Source of the DNA: Ophiobolus disseminans
Lineage: Eukaryota > Ascomycota > Dothideomycetes > Pleosporales > Phaeosphaeriaceae
Reading direction: 5' to 3'
Assembly: GCA_010093685.1 (NCBI GenBank)
Contig: MU006230.1
Coordinates: 76,802 to 140,801, forward strand
Length of the DNA stretch: 64,000 bases
In this document: in pieces, positions 22,320-33,562 of the stretch
Numbering within the stretch: the first letter of the stretch is position 1
Layout: each line of letters opens with the position of its first letter
Made by a program: the position numbers and the translations under genes
Notes under the pieces: generated by a model
The model's input: the letters and a program-made list of their open reading frames with translations, nothing else
The model's database searches: none
What the model was told of the DNA's origin: nothing

Positions 22320-22982
22320 CTACTTCCAAATGAAGTTACGCTTACAATGTTCGCACCGCATACGCGGACACCCTCCATTATTCTGAATGTTCACTCCGCA
22401 GCGAGGACACGGCTTCGTCATCTTCTCAATCACATGCAGAGACTTGACATCGTCGTCGCGCTTCCGAAATACTTCGCAAGCTTCGCCGACATTGTGAGGC
22501 CGATCGCAGCGCACACAAGCTTTCGCGCCGCAAGTATTGCACGTAAAGATCTGCTCATTGTCCACATGTACCTGGCCGCTAATGCATTTCGGCTCGATGC
22601 ACCACCGCCATCCCGGCGTGTTGTCGCACTTGTAGAGATACTGGATTCTCAGAAACTCCTTGAACATGGTTTTGTTCGTTGCGATTTCAATGTTCATTGC
22701 TAACATGAGCATGTCGCATTCGGGGCATGGAATGCCGAGCTCCGGGTCGTCGTTGTCCGTCGGAACGGTGTAGTCGTCCGCGATTTGGGCGTTGACCCAC
22801 GCCTTTAGACACGCGATGCAGGTGTTGATGTTGTGGTTACATGCTGAGTTTGGGTTGTAAGACGGAAACTGGCCTGCAGATTTGACTTCGGCACATGTGG
22901 TGCAGAGGTAGCTGTTTTTAGCTACTTTCGGCCGCTTCGGCTCAGGTGTTGCAGTGGAGGAGCTACGCTTACGCTTGACCAT
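22320..22982 (-). CDS. Small RBR-type (RING1-IBR-RING2) zinc protein, C-terminus abrupt
   Basis: A 220-residue frame starting MVKRKRSSS with a basic, possibly nuclear-targeting leader. RING1-like cysteines: CTTC, then CNHNINTCIAC. IBR-like region: residues 120-175 with CIEPKC, CNTCGAKACVRCDRPH and C. RING2: CPRCGVNIQNNGGCPRMRC with EHC following. The Cys in GGC is where the catalytic Cys of RBR ubiquitin ligases sits. The frame then ends at FIWK, where the family normally has FCWxC, so the last zinc ligands are missing. A GT-AG intron at 22323-22268 (56 bp) would extend the protein to a stop at 22207, or the gene is frameshifted. The likely role is as a ubiquitin ligase or a degenerate relative. 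Confidence 0.7.
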   Translation of the reverse strand: MVKRKRSSSTATPEPKRPKVAKNSYLCTTCAEVKSAGQFPSYNPNSACNHNINTCIACLKAWVNAQIADDYTVPTDNDDPELGIPCPECDMLMLAMNIEIATNKTMFKEFLRIQYLYKCDNTPGWRWCIEPKCISGQVHVDNEQIFTCNTCGAKACVRCDRPHNVGEACEVFRKRDDDVKSLHVIEKMTKPCPRCGVNIQNNGGCPRMRCEHCKRNFIWK

Positions 22983-23242
22983 TATTGAGGTTGGAGCTTG
23001 AAGATCCTGCGTATGTGACTCGAGTGTTTGTGTTGTGGGTCGAGATTGGGGTTGGTGTCGGATTTGAGAAGAGAATTATCTCAAGTGACGATGCTGGGCA
23101 CAGTTTTATATTTTGAAGGAACTGCAAGGTACTTGAAGTGTCTCCAGACAGTGAAGTGAAGTGTCCTTTCAGCGTGCTCGAACAATGATCAAGAGTAATG
23201 ATAGGTGATTGGACAATGATTACACCGGGCAATAACCTCCCA

Positions 23243-24874
23243 TTACGCCCGCACCGAATCATCCCCAAATGAGCCGTGCGACACACGACGTTCACTAAGC
23301 CGATCGTTCCCCCCCGTCAACTCAATCTGCTCTTCCGAATCCGCCCCCTTCTTAGCCCTCCTCTTAACTTGTTGTACAAACGGCACCTTTTCAATCCCAA
23401 CATGCACACCCCCATCAGCGCCAACGTAACTGCCATACCCGTACCGACAGTCCAGATCATCCAGGAACTTATTCCGCTCCTTCGCATTCATTTTGGACGT
23501 ACCTTGCAGATCCTGAACGGCAGCGCTTGCTGCAAATAGCGCGATAATAGCAGCAATGCTCGTCGGCATGCGCGGGAGGTATCGTCCAGGGCGGCGCAGG
23601 TATACGAGTATGGAGGCGAGTGTGTATATTGCTAGGATGATTTCGGATATAATAAACAGGGGAGTGTTGAAGAACAAGCGTTCTTCGGGCGTGGTGACCT
23701 GTATCTTCGGCCTTATGTGAAATTGGGTATTGACCTTGAACAATAGCTCCTTGTTGACGCCAAGCCAGATTGCGAAAAGACGAGTATATGCCCTATCGAT
23801 CGCCGGTTCAATGTCGGCAAATGTTGGGGCAGGCTGTGTGGGATCCGTGAAGTGGAGATGCTCAGCAGCGCGGTTGACGAAGTAGTGGAAAGGCTCGTTG
23901 GCAAATGTATCGTTGTGCCACGGCGCGCGCAATCCACGAAACATGAATGAATTGGACTGACTTGTGAGGTTTGCAACACCATTTGTGAAGTGCTCTTCGA
24001 GTAGGACGGGTGCGTCTGGTTCGAGTCTTGCGGCCTTTTTCGTCAATCTGCCGTTTGGATCGACCGTGACATAAGCATCGCCAATTTTTATACGGGGTTG
24101 ACAAAGCACAAGAAGCGTGCTTGAAGCGTTTGTTTCCATGCTGACCAGACTTTCGGCGCCTATCCTGTAGTCACTCTTCGATCGGCACTCCGGTTGTAGC
24201 AATCGTGACCAACCAATTGCCACAGCCGTAGAGCACGTTTCTCGATGTTGTTGAGTAGCATTTTGTGTAGCTTCTAGGGGAACTAGCAGCTCTGCCGCAG
24301 TCTTGCCACTGAGGCAAATAAGTTGGTCTGGGTGGCGGCTGGACCAACCAAGGCCAGCAAGGGGGTTGCTCCTCGTCATGGCGTTACGGCATGTGACAAC
24401 TTTTCCGTCTTTTCCCAGCACGTTGACATTAAGAACAGGTTCGTCTACTCCGGTATTCATTGAGGTATTCCAGATGTGCATTTGATAATCCATCCCCAGA
24501 GTCAATTCTTGGCAATTGGGGCGGGCGCTCACGTACTTTGTCCTCCCACGGTATAGCGATGTGTTAATGTCGTACGATCCAAGAAACGTTACTGACGTGG
24601 TGTTTACTCCACTAGGAACTACGAATGGGAGGTACATGGCATGCTCGTCCATCCAAGAAGGAAGGGGGGTGTTGCGCGTGTAATTCGACTCTGCGACCAG
24701 GAAGTGATCCTCGCCAGTACTACCTCGCCAGGCACCTGAGAACTCAACATCGGCTTGGGTTGTAATGCCGTCTAAGGGTGGTCCACTGGACCCGTTTATT
24801 GTCTTGAAAGTAACGTTGAGTATCCTGAAAGGTTCCATTTCTGATGATATGAGAATCGTGTCCTGGAAGAGAAG
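23243..24874 (-). pseudogene. DUF3433 membrane protein gene, 3' part (split by hAT insertion)
   Basis: This is the last 541 codons of a DUF3433 gene whose 5' part is at 33585-36209. It is one open exon ending at 23243. It has an extracellular-like domain rich in N-glycosylation sequons (NVTF, NTTS, NTSL, NATQ, NASS) and cysteines, then a membrane segment near FIISEIILAIYTLASILVYL followed by a second, SIAAIIALFAASAAV, and a charged tail. There are no stops or frame changes. Continuing from 33585 to 24866 with a single copy of the 8-bp duplication keeps the frame (exon 5 becomes 1,931 nt, phase correct). Alone, the fragment has no good ATG near its start and is presumably not translated normally. 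Confidence 0.88.
24867..24874. repeat. hAT target site duplication, left copy
   Basis: AAGAGAAG immediately outside the left inverted repeat, identical to the right copy. Confidence 0.92.
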
Positions 24875-24896
24875 CATACTTGCCAACAATCAAGCC
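24875..24896 (+). repeat. hAT terminal inverted repeat, left
   Basis: 22 bp, perfect inverted match to 33563-33584. Confidence 0.92.
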
Positions 24897-24941
24897 GATT
24901 GCAAGCCTTCAAGGCAAGCCGAGGGGTAGCTTGACCTTCAT

Positions 24942-24956
24942 GCAATCCAAGCCTAC
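24942..24956 (+). repeat. hAT subterminal repeat, left
   Basis: GCAATCCAAGCCTAC, found again in the same orientation at 33501-33515 and, shortened to GCAATCCAAGC, at 33533-33543. Subterminal repeats of hAT elements are known transposase-binding sites; binding here is inferred. Confidence 0.7.
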
Positions 24957-25306
24957 AGCACCTATTTTGGTCTGCAAATCAATCTAGAGATCAAAGATTG
25001 ATTGATGAGATTGATAGGCTTGAGGCCTATTAATAAGAATATCCCTAGGGAGATAGGGCGCAGCTAAGTAGTAGTGCTCTAGTGCTACTTCCTTACCTTA
25101 TCAAGCACCTCTTACCTTAGCTGTATTATAGATACGTCATGTAAAAAGACCCTGCGACTGGCCTTCTAAGAGGTCTACACAAGCAGAACAACACAACAGA
25201 TAATATATAATGCTTTTTGTTTTTACTGTATTCTTCACTGCAACACTATCTATCTATTAACTCACTACCTTCCTATCTATCCACTTCAACCACTCACACC
25301 GTCACC

Positions 25307-26686
25307 ATGCCAGCCACATCCTGCCCTAGCCGCAGAAAATGCATTTGTCTAATGCTAACTGCACGCGCAACGCATACTACTCTTCTACTCCGCAGCAACC
25401 GCGCTAGCTAACCTATATCTATGTACGCTAGCTAGCCCGTCAACCTAGACGTTGGCAGTTGCGATACCTCGCCTGTGCAAGCTATAGCAGAGACTTTTGA
25501 GTCGCAGCTTATAGGCACCTAGGCGGTGAGGCCTACCGACCCTAGCGTAATTGCTAGGGCTGCTACTGCTGAATTGGCTTCTGTTGCTGCTGCAGACGAC
25601 GCCAGCACTGCCTTTAGAGACGCACACCTTTAGGACAACTTTAACAGCATTAATTAGAGCCGCCTACCTAGGTTTATGATCCTACCTACTACCCCGCGTT
25701 CAAGGCGCAGTTAGATCTATTGCCATGGCTATTGTGTTGCCCTGATCAGCGATCCAAGCCGTGTCTTCTTTATCTGCCACTACTGTCACACGCGCAAGAT
25801 TATTAACTATAGAGGTAGCGGCGTCTTTAAAATAACGCTATTAACGTCCTGTTCAGCGCGTTATCTTGAAGCTAGAAAGGCTGGCTATAGGCACCGCGCC
25901 CTAGGCAGACCTGCTCACTTTCAACAGCAGGATAGCTATCTGCGCCGCGCCTTTAATGCCGCTAACGGCAGCCTATTACAGGCTACTGCAAACAGCCTAT
26001 CTAGCTTTAATACCCAGCGCTTTAGGCTTGCTGCCGTGCAATAGCTTATCAAAAACAACTACCTACTCTGCAAGTTTGAAACCCTAGCTTTTTAACAGCT
26101 AATTGCTGCTGCTAACCTAGACGCTGAGCGCGCTTTGTAGGCGTCCTAAACAAGCGTAAGCAGCTTTGTTATGCGCCTATACGATCACATGCTCCTACGC
26201 GTTATTGCAGACCTGTCTGAATCTATAAGCAAGTTACACATAAGTTTTGATAGCTAGATAATAAAGAGCGGTAAGTAGGGCTACCTAGGCACAGTGGCCT
26301 ACTACATCAACCCTTGCAGTGAGCTTAAGGACTTGCCTATTGCCCTGCCGCAGTTAATAGGCGATTACAGCAGAGTTAACATAGCAAACGTTATTCTCTG
26401 CGTGTTTAAGAAGTTTGGCATTACCTCTATTAACATAGGCTACACCGTACTTAACAACGCCTCTAACAACGACACTGCAGTAGATGAGATTGCTAAGGTA
26501 ATAGGATTTAATGCTGCCCATCGTCGCCTCCGCTGCGGCCCTTACACTCTTAACCTAATTAGCTAAACCCTTCTCTTGTTAGATTTAATGAGGTATTGAA
26601 ACCTAATAATAGATAAGATAAATTGATAATAATGTGTTCTATTGTAGTGTTCCCCGGTTAAGTGCGGAGTTTAACTAGGTGTTAGA
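25307..26686 (+). pseudogene. hAT transposase, N-terminal part (decayed)
   Basis: The frame starts at an ATG at 25307 and can be followed through many TAG/TAA stops. Recognisable blocks are a BED-type finger region (ISDPSRVFFICHYCHTRK, cysteines and histidines kept) and the core ELKDLPIALPQLIGDY, LNNASNNDTAVDEIAK and AAHRRLRCGPYTLNLI, which match the fungal hAT catalytic domain as I know it. Stops stand where related proteins have Trp (TGG to TAG, e.g. in SFDS-stop near 26256) or Gln (CAA to TAA). This is CpA to TpA change read on either strand. The copia insertion cuts the gene at 26686. Confidence 0.85.
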
Positions 26687-26848
26687 TGTCGGATGTAGGA
26701 GACAGGGCAAAAGTGAGAAGAAGGTTGTTGTATTAAGAGAGCTACATAGAGCGATTATATATACAACATAATAAGTAAGCTAGTGACTAAGAGTTATGTA
26801 GAGATGCAGTCTATAGTGTACTATGTAAACTAAGGTGCTAGGCTAACA
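26687..26848 (-). repeat. Copia 3' LTR (left)
   Basis: 162 bp, begins TGTCGGATG and ends GGCTAACA on the plus strand. It aligns to 31860-32021 without gaps. Confidence 0.95.
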
Positions 26849-26857
26849 CCCCCCCTA
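26849..26857 (-). promoter_or_regulatory. Copia polypurine tract
   Basis: Seven C on the plus strand (26849-26855) followed by TA; on the element strand this reads TAGGGGGGG directly before the 3' LTR, the position of the plus-strand primer. Confidence 0.7.
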
Positions 26858-29800
26858 AGGTATCTATATTAGATAGAAACCTTACAAATAGTAAAAGTGT
26901 AAAGAGAGCAAAATGCGTGCAGCATAGCACAGCTAGTCTAACTAACTAAGGGGTACAGGATAAGAAGAGTTCTTAACAATAAGATAATAGATGTCCTTTA
27001 AGCTAAGCTAGCGTATAAAGTTCTTATGCTTCTGTTAAGGAAGCAGCTTTGTGAAGCTATTAGCAGGCATGTTAGCAGTAGGCTTCTACTCTACAATAAT
27101 TCTTCTAGTATCTACTTCCTAGCGAAGCTATATTTAATAGATATCAACATAGCGAAGCTTAGTTTAGATGCGATTAGCATTGCCTTCAATAAGGCGTACA
27201 GTCTAAGCATTATTACACTAGAGAGCCTTCTTAGAGTGAAGTATAAAGCTAATATTGCGGCAAAAGCGGTCCTAGTATTAAGACTTAACACTAGCAGCAG
27301 AGAGTGCATATAGCTCTACCTTAGTAGTAGATTGCGTGACGGATCGCAGCACAGTAGCTTTCTAGTTAATAGGCATGCTATAGAGCATGAAGATGTATCT
27401 AGTAGATAATCGACGAGTCTTAACATCATCTCTAAATAATGCGTCAGCAGCTCTAAAGAAGGTAGGAGTTAGAGTTGTTAAGTTAATCTTAGTGGCATAG
27501 GTCTGAGTAGGCTTACCCCCTCGAGCACTAATAGCAAGGTATCTAGTACCGTACAGGTATTGCTACACGTGCTTGATTTTAGAGAGGTAGATTAGTCTAG
27601 GATTTATAAGAAACCTTATAAGGATTAAGTAAGCGTGTGCAACATTAGGTTGCGTTATAACCTTAATGTAGGCTAGGTTGCCTACTAGGCGCTAGTAATT
27701 CTTAGTGTTTGAAGGCTCTAAAACGCCTTTAAAGAGTAGCATCCTTAAGGTGGATAAGAGAGGTGTAGATAGGTATTTTCTATTAGCGCGGATAAGGTCA
27801 AACTGAGTACAGACCTTGTTAATAAATGCGTCCTAGATAAGATAGAGCTAGCGGCTAGCAAGGTTGCGCTTAACTCAGATACTAAGAAACTACTTAATAT
27901 GTCTAATCTAGCAGAGGTTGTAGAGCTTAATAAGCTGTTGTTCAAGCTTGTTAAAACCCTCCTAGTAGTCTAGGTGATAGAGGATAATAATATCATCTAC
28001 GTAGAAAAAGATAATAACTCTGTTATTTATCTAAAGGTATAGAAATCTATAGACAGGATATAGGCTAAGCCTACGCAGTGACTCCTGGAAGTGTGTAGCC
28101 TACAGGCGCGGAGCTTCTTTAAGGCTATAGAGAGCGCGTAGAAGTTAAAGGAGCTAGCTATCTAGTGTTCTTACATAGAGAGTGCGGTCTAGAGAAGCAT
28201 TAAGAAAGGCATTTAGCACATCGTATTGCATAGCCTTAAGGTTAAACGCACATACAAGCGCTATAAGAGCTTAGAAGAGGCGAGCAGCAAGAGTAGCTGC
28301 GTATGTGTCGCTATACTGCTCTTGTAGATCTCTATAGACAACAAGGCAGGCCTTGTGCTTAAGCAGATAACTATCCTTATTAAACTTGTAGGTAAACACC
28401 TACATTAAAGGTACAGCATTATTAATATATAAGGCTGTGATATCTAGCTTAGTAAAGGTGCCCTTATTCTAGTAGTTATTAAACTTAGTGTAAGTAGCAG
28501 CTTCAAAATGCTTCCTATATAGGTGATTCTTAAGCTCCTTCTAGTAATATAGTAGAGGGGGCAGGTTATTGCAATAGATGCGTGTAGAATTATGCTTTAT
28601 TCTAGATTGTAAGGCAAGAGTGGTAGCCTTATGTGCTTGTGCAATTGTAGCAGTAAATGCATAGTACTTTGTTGAAGGACTAGCCTTAATAAAGTAGGCA
28701 TAGCAGCGGCGTCTGCTAGTGATGATGTTGTCCTAGGAGAGATCTAGATCTCGTCGTTGCAGAGCATTGTTCTAACGTTAGTCTAGTATATAGACCTTAG
28801 CGTTATTAGCGTTATCGTTCTACCCCCTAGGTGTTGTATGCTAAGAGGTCCTTAAAGCAGAGGACTTCTGTAATAGCTATTGTTCTACTAGATTAGGAGA
28901 GGGGCTTCGAGTATGTGTCTTAAACAGAGTAGGTGTACTGCAAGCAGTAGTTATTAGCGTAGGCAGTTGTTGGACCTGCTTCTGCAGCGGAGGAGGAGTA
29001 GTTTATCGCTGTTGCATTAGCTGCGCAACTACAATAGTATTACTATCGTGTTCCTTCTTAGGAATATGTGCAGTCTTAATAATATAAGGTACTACTAGTA
29101 GAGTAGACGGCTTGTTCTTGTAAAGCTTATTAATAAAACATACGTTACGTACGCAGATAATACGATTAGTGGCTAGCAGCTATACTTAATAGATGTTTAA
29201 GGCATTATACCCTAGAAGGAAGCCCTTAAAGGTGCGGTCTTTAAGCTTATCTCCTCTTAGAAGGTGCTTGTTTAGTACAAATCTACGGCTTCTAATAGCG
29301 TAGAGTTAGAAGAGGTCTAGACAGACGCTAGTAACTATCTTATATAGTGTACGCTAGTTAATAGACCTTGTAGGCGTAATGTTAAGTAGCCTAACTACGG
29401 TGCAGACTAGCTTATTAGCTAAGGTCTTAGGTAGACTAGCATAGATTCGAAGGACTCTAGCAACTGTAATAATAAGAGCTCTAGCTCGTTCTGCACCCTC
29501 TAGCTGTGCAGGAGTGTCTAGCAATCTAACTTCAACCTTAATGCTAGCTAATGTCAGGACTTCCTTAGCAGAAGAGCCTAAGTTAGCATTAGCTCGTCTA
29601 TATCCAACGTCTCTATCCATAAAGACTATAGCTACTTAGTAGCTATATATACGCTCGATCTTGTTAACTAGGCGCGTAATTACAGGAACAATAGTAGCCT
29701 TCTATTAGTCCTTAAAAGTACATATCTTATAGAGCTTTGTGTACTTATATACTACATGCAGTGCCTATATATTACTATTGTAGCATGCTTCACCGTGCTT

Positions 29801-31846
29801 CTAGAGTTAGATAATATTAATAATAATGCGGTAGAATAGGCAGTAAGCCTTGTTAGCTCTAGAACGGCGGCTAATGTCTTCCTTTATCTTGCCCTAGATG
29901 CAAGGGATGCAATTATTATTCTACTGTTTTCTATTGCTATGTGTGCCTACGTTAAGACTAGTAGTTAAGTCTCGAAGGTGCTTAATAGCCTAATAGCTTA
30001 GGTGTCTAAGCAGCTAATATGCTTGCATAGCAGTAACTATTTAAGGTGACTTCTCCTAGCTAGACTTTGTGGCTATACTAAGAAGCTTGTGTTAAGGTAG
30101 GCGATCGGCCTTAGCCTTCTTAGCATCTAGTAACTAGTGCCTATAGCTGTAGGTAAGGTTAGTAATAATGCTAGAGACCTTGTCCTTGTACAGGATGTTA
30201 CGGCCTAAGTTAAAATAGATACCTAAGTGCTAGCAGCGCCTAAGAGCAAAGATATTTGTAAGAAATCCTAGCACATATACTACATGTGTGAGCAGTATAT
30301 TCTTTCTTACACTTCCGCGCTTAACGTTAACTATTACCTTTCTCTAGGCATGTACTTAGTGCGAGGCAGTGCCTGCAAAGACAACGTCAGCGGGTTTAGC
30401 GTCTGTAGTCTTAACCTAATTAAAGTAGGTAGAGTTGCAGATGTAGACATTAGATCTAGGATTAACTATCTATCGATCTATAAGTGTACTGCTAGCTAGA
30501 GCAGCAACCTAAGCAGTGTAAAACGCACTGTTTACATAGTAGTCTCTACCTATGTCTGTATTATTAATCTAGTCTGCGTTAGGCTAGCGCTTCTGATTTA
30601 GAGAGCGGGGTTAGTTTAATCCTTTAGCCTGTTTTTTAGCTACTGCGGAAGCCTTAGACACATTAAATGTCTATGCAATATTATTGTTCTTGTATAGCTT
30701 TCTTGTTTTCTTTAAGACCTTAGAATTCTTAAATGCATAAAGGCAATTGCGTGTGCCTATCTGACTTAGCTTAATACTCTCTAGACGTCCCTTTGGATTT
30801 AAGGTGTAGCACTTTAAGATGCTATAGAAAAAGCTACATAGACATTTTGCTTTGTTTAGCCTTAGTTTAGCAATAGCAAGAGAAGGCGGTGTAGGTAGTG
30901 TAGGCGGTGTAATATCCTAGGTTGCAAAACTGCTAAGTGTCTTAGTGTAGAGCTGTTTTGTAGAGATCTACCGGCGATAGCGGTTAATTAATCCTTCTAG
31001 TGTTAGAGGATCCTTAACGTCCTCCTTACAGCTAATTATAACTGCAAAATGTTAGCTAGACTAGTTAGCGTCTCTATGCGCTTGGACAGCTTTGATAAAG
31101 GTCTACTGTAGGCAGGTACTCTTTATTTCTGCTATGTCCTCTGCCTTACAGAGTAACGTAATGCGCGAATATTTATTTAACTAGGTGTTAGTGCTTTAAT
31201 TCTTAGGTTTTAGCTGCACATTTGTGTACAGCATAGAGAGCTCTAGAACTTGCTGTTGACTAGTAATCTTAAAGTGGTCCTAGAGGGTCTTGAGACGTAG
31301 TCGTACGTCTAGGTCTAGTTTAGTAATAAGGTGTAGCTTTGAGCAAGCTACTGTCCTTATAATCTTAAGGTTAACCTCGCCAATAGCCTTGAGTGTAGCT
31401 CTTTAGGCATTTGTCTTAATCTCCTACTTCCTCCACTTGCCTTCTAAGGCTTTATCTAAAGGCTCATCGTTAATTGTTAGAGGTGCTGTTGTAGTAGAAG
31501 GGTCGCAATATTCCTATATGCCCTAAACAGTGGCATACTGCTTCTTTATTAAGTACTAGAGCTTCTAGTCGCTCTGTTTCTCAAGAATAATTAAAGCACG
31601 CGTGATAACATAATCATTAAACATGCTTAAGGATGCTATAATAGCATAAGAGCTGCCTTACTAGTCGGTAGAGAAATAATTAAAGGCAGGGTGTAAGAAA
31701 TAATCTCAAGGAAGATAGCGTGATGCAGCAATAACAAGCTTGCAAAATAGCGTTCTAGATAATTGTAGGGACAACGTGTATAACGTGTGTTGCAATAGAA
31801 AAGAGTGAACAATCTTATTTAAGTATTGCAGCGTAGTGCGGGGATA

Positions 31847-31859
31847 CTAGGCTCATAAC
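31847..31859 (-). promoter_or_regulatory. Copia primer-binding site (half-tRNA type, initiator Met)
   Basis: On the minus strand, GTTATGAGCCTAG directly follows the 5' LTR. It is complementary to the anticodon stem-loop of initiator tRNA-Met (GGGCUCAUAAC, recalled) rather than to a tRNA 3' end, as in Drosophila copia, which is primed by a tRNA 5' half. One mismatch (C to T) fits RIP. Confidence 0.7.
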
Positions 31860-32021
31860 TGTCAGATGTAGGAGACAGGGCAAAAGTGAGAAGAAGGTTG
31901 TTGTATTAAGAGAGCTACATAGAGCGATTATATATACAACATGATAAGTAAGCTAGTAACTAAGAGTTACGTAGAGATGCAGTCTACAGTGTACTATGTG
32001 AACTAAGGTGCTAGGCTAACA
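31860..32021 (-). repeat. Copia 5' LTR (right)
   Basis: 162 bp, begins TGTCAGATG and ends GGCTAACA on the plus strand. It has 6 transition differences from the left LTR. Confidence 0.95.
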
Positions 32022-33410
32022 TTAGATCTAGTACTAGTGTGCCAAGGCGCTTGTGCCTACCCCTCCTGTTTCTTTTAGTGTTAGTAGCCTTACAGCACCC
32101 CTGATATCTAACACCTCTAGGGCAAGGACTCTAACGCCTTCAACAATAACGTACGCTAGCATACTAAGGAGAGTAAGAGCATAAAGGACTAGCGACGTGA
32201 TAGCTCTCTTAGAGTACTGCTTGCTGTTATTAAGTATATTAAAACACCCTAACAGTACGCTTTGTTTACGGAGTTTCAGCGCCTTGCAAACAGTGAGCTG
32301 CTAGCCGATGCAACAGCTAAAGCTCACAAAATACTCTAGCTAGTTAAGCTAGTTGTTACCTGTTAGAACTCCTACTACTTATGCTTTAAGCGCGCTGTTT
32401 AGCTGCAGTCTGCAGTTACAGCGTACGCGGAGTCCTATATCTTACGCGTGCACGCAGAGGATAGCTTTACAGCTAGCTGCAGAAACAAGCTACCTAACGC
32501 GCAGCTATAGATGAGATCCACGGGCCTTTGATCAGCTAATTAGCAGGTTGTTGCTGAGTATATAGAGGTGCTTAAGCCGCTTAAGGCTGCCACAAAGCGT
32601 CTTGAAGGCCGTAGCAAAAGTAGACGCTTTAGTGCAGTTGCTAAGATTATCCTAGTGTTCGACTATATCCTTAACTTCTATGAGCAGCGCGTTGCCACAT
32701 ACGACGCCGTCAATTACAACGCTGCAGAAGATGTCCCTGAAGACTACCTTGCTATCAACCTACGCACTGCCTAGGCTAAGGCCAACAACTACTACTAGAA
32801 GCTTGACTAATCGCCTGCCTACTACGCTGCAATGCTCCTTCACCTATACTACAAGAACTACTGCGAGGTTTTATAGGCTAATTGCCCTAATTAGCTAGAT
32901 GCTGCTAACACGCAATTTCGAGCTTTGTGGGCGGAGTATAACACGGCTCCGCAGCAAGCAAGGCGCCTACAAACAACTAGTGATATGGACGACACGATTG
33001 ACCTGCTCACCACCCTAGGCAACAATAACAACAACCTAGATGAGTATGAGAGGTGGCACTAGAGCAAGCCTCGCGCTGCAAAGGGATCAGACGCCGCAAA
33101 CAACTCTATCAAATACTGGGTAGGCCTGCGCAATAGCTACCCCAACCTCAGCAAGCTTGCCCTTGACGTCCTCTCTATTCCAGCCTCAAGCTGTGAGTGC
33201 AAGCGCCTGTTCAGCGAGCTTGGCGACATGCTAGAGCCTCGTTGCCAAGGTCTCAGCCCTGAGCTCCTAGCTGGTATACAGTGTACGCGGTGTTGGATGA
33301 AGGCTGGCTTTGGAGACGGAGACAGCGACGGCGAGGCCGAAGCAGCCATGACTGAAGCTCAATTAGAGCGCACGTACAACCTCAGCATGTGGGCAGGCCA
33401 CTGTGAGTAG
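32022..33410 (+). pseudogene. hAT transposase, C-terminal part with dimerisation domain (decayed)
   Basis: Continues the transposase after the copia element. The C-terminal hAT dimerisation domain (PF05699) is very clear: SIKYWVGLRNSYPNLSKLAL, then DVLSIPASSCECKRLFSELG and DMLEPRCQGLSPELL, ending at a TAG at 33408-33410. Upstream the sequence VFDYILNFYEQR and KAATKRLEGRS is typical of these transposases. Several TAG codons interrupt it, so no functional transposase can be made. Plus strand, same orientation as the N-terminal part. Confidence 0.9.
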
Positions 33411-33500
33411 AGCGCTGCAAGAAACCTCACTTTGACTAGGCTTGAGCTATATAACAATCAATCTTCAGTTCAATCTGCCCATCCGCCGCTTGATAGGTCT

Positions 33501-33543
33501 GCAATCCAAGCCTACGACTCCAAAAACAGGCTGCAATCCAAGC
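33501..33543 (+). repeat. hAT subterminal repeats, right (two units)
   Basis: Two copies of GCAATCCAAGC at 33501 and 33533, about 42-62 bp from the right inverted repeat, matching the left-end unit at 24942. Confidence 0.7.
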
Positions 33544-33562
33544 TTTTGCTCACAGATTGATT

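Larger units (their letters stand above)
26849..31859 (-). pseudogene. Copia gag-pol, decayed
   Basis: The internal region on the minus strand is open in no long frame. Patches read as copia Pol: FFYVDDIIILYH at about 28015-27980, then YIKVITQPNVAHAYLILIRF near 27670-27610, and the RNase H motif near 27330. The integrase region is upstream (about 30000-29300) and gag near the 5' LTR; their boundaries cannot be set by eye. Stops are mostly TAG, in line with C:G to T:A decay. Confidence 0.8.
26687..32021 (-). mobile_element. Ty1/copia LTR retrotransposon, nested in the hAT element, RIP-decayed
   Basis: 5,335 bp with 162-bp direct LTRs that begin TG and end CA, flanked by the 5-bp duplication TTAGA (26682-26686 and 32022-32026). 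Coding is on the minus strand: the reverse transcriptase YVDD box is at 28003-27992, and the RNase H start (TTKVELYALS-like) is near 27330-27305. Because the RT/RNase H lies at the 3' end after the integrase region, this is copia order. The primer-binding site adjoins the right LTR and the polypurine tract adjoins the left LTR, both agreeing with minus orientation. The LTRs differ at six positions, all transitions. Confidence 0.95.

Noticed and set aside
30284..30499. Short open frames within the copia interior on the plus strand
   Set aside because: The element is coded on the minus strand and is mutated; these are chance frames.
25307..33410. Idea that TAG is read as a sense codon in the transposase region
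   Set aside because: Stops replace Trp and Gln codons and include TAA, and neighbouring genes use TAG as a normal stop; C-to-T decay on both strands explains it.
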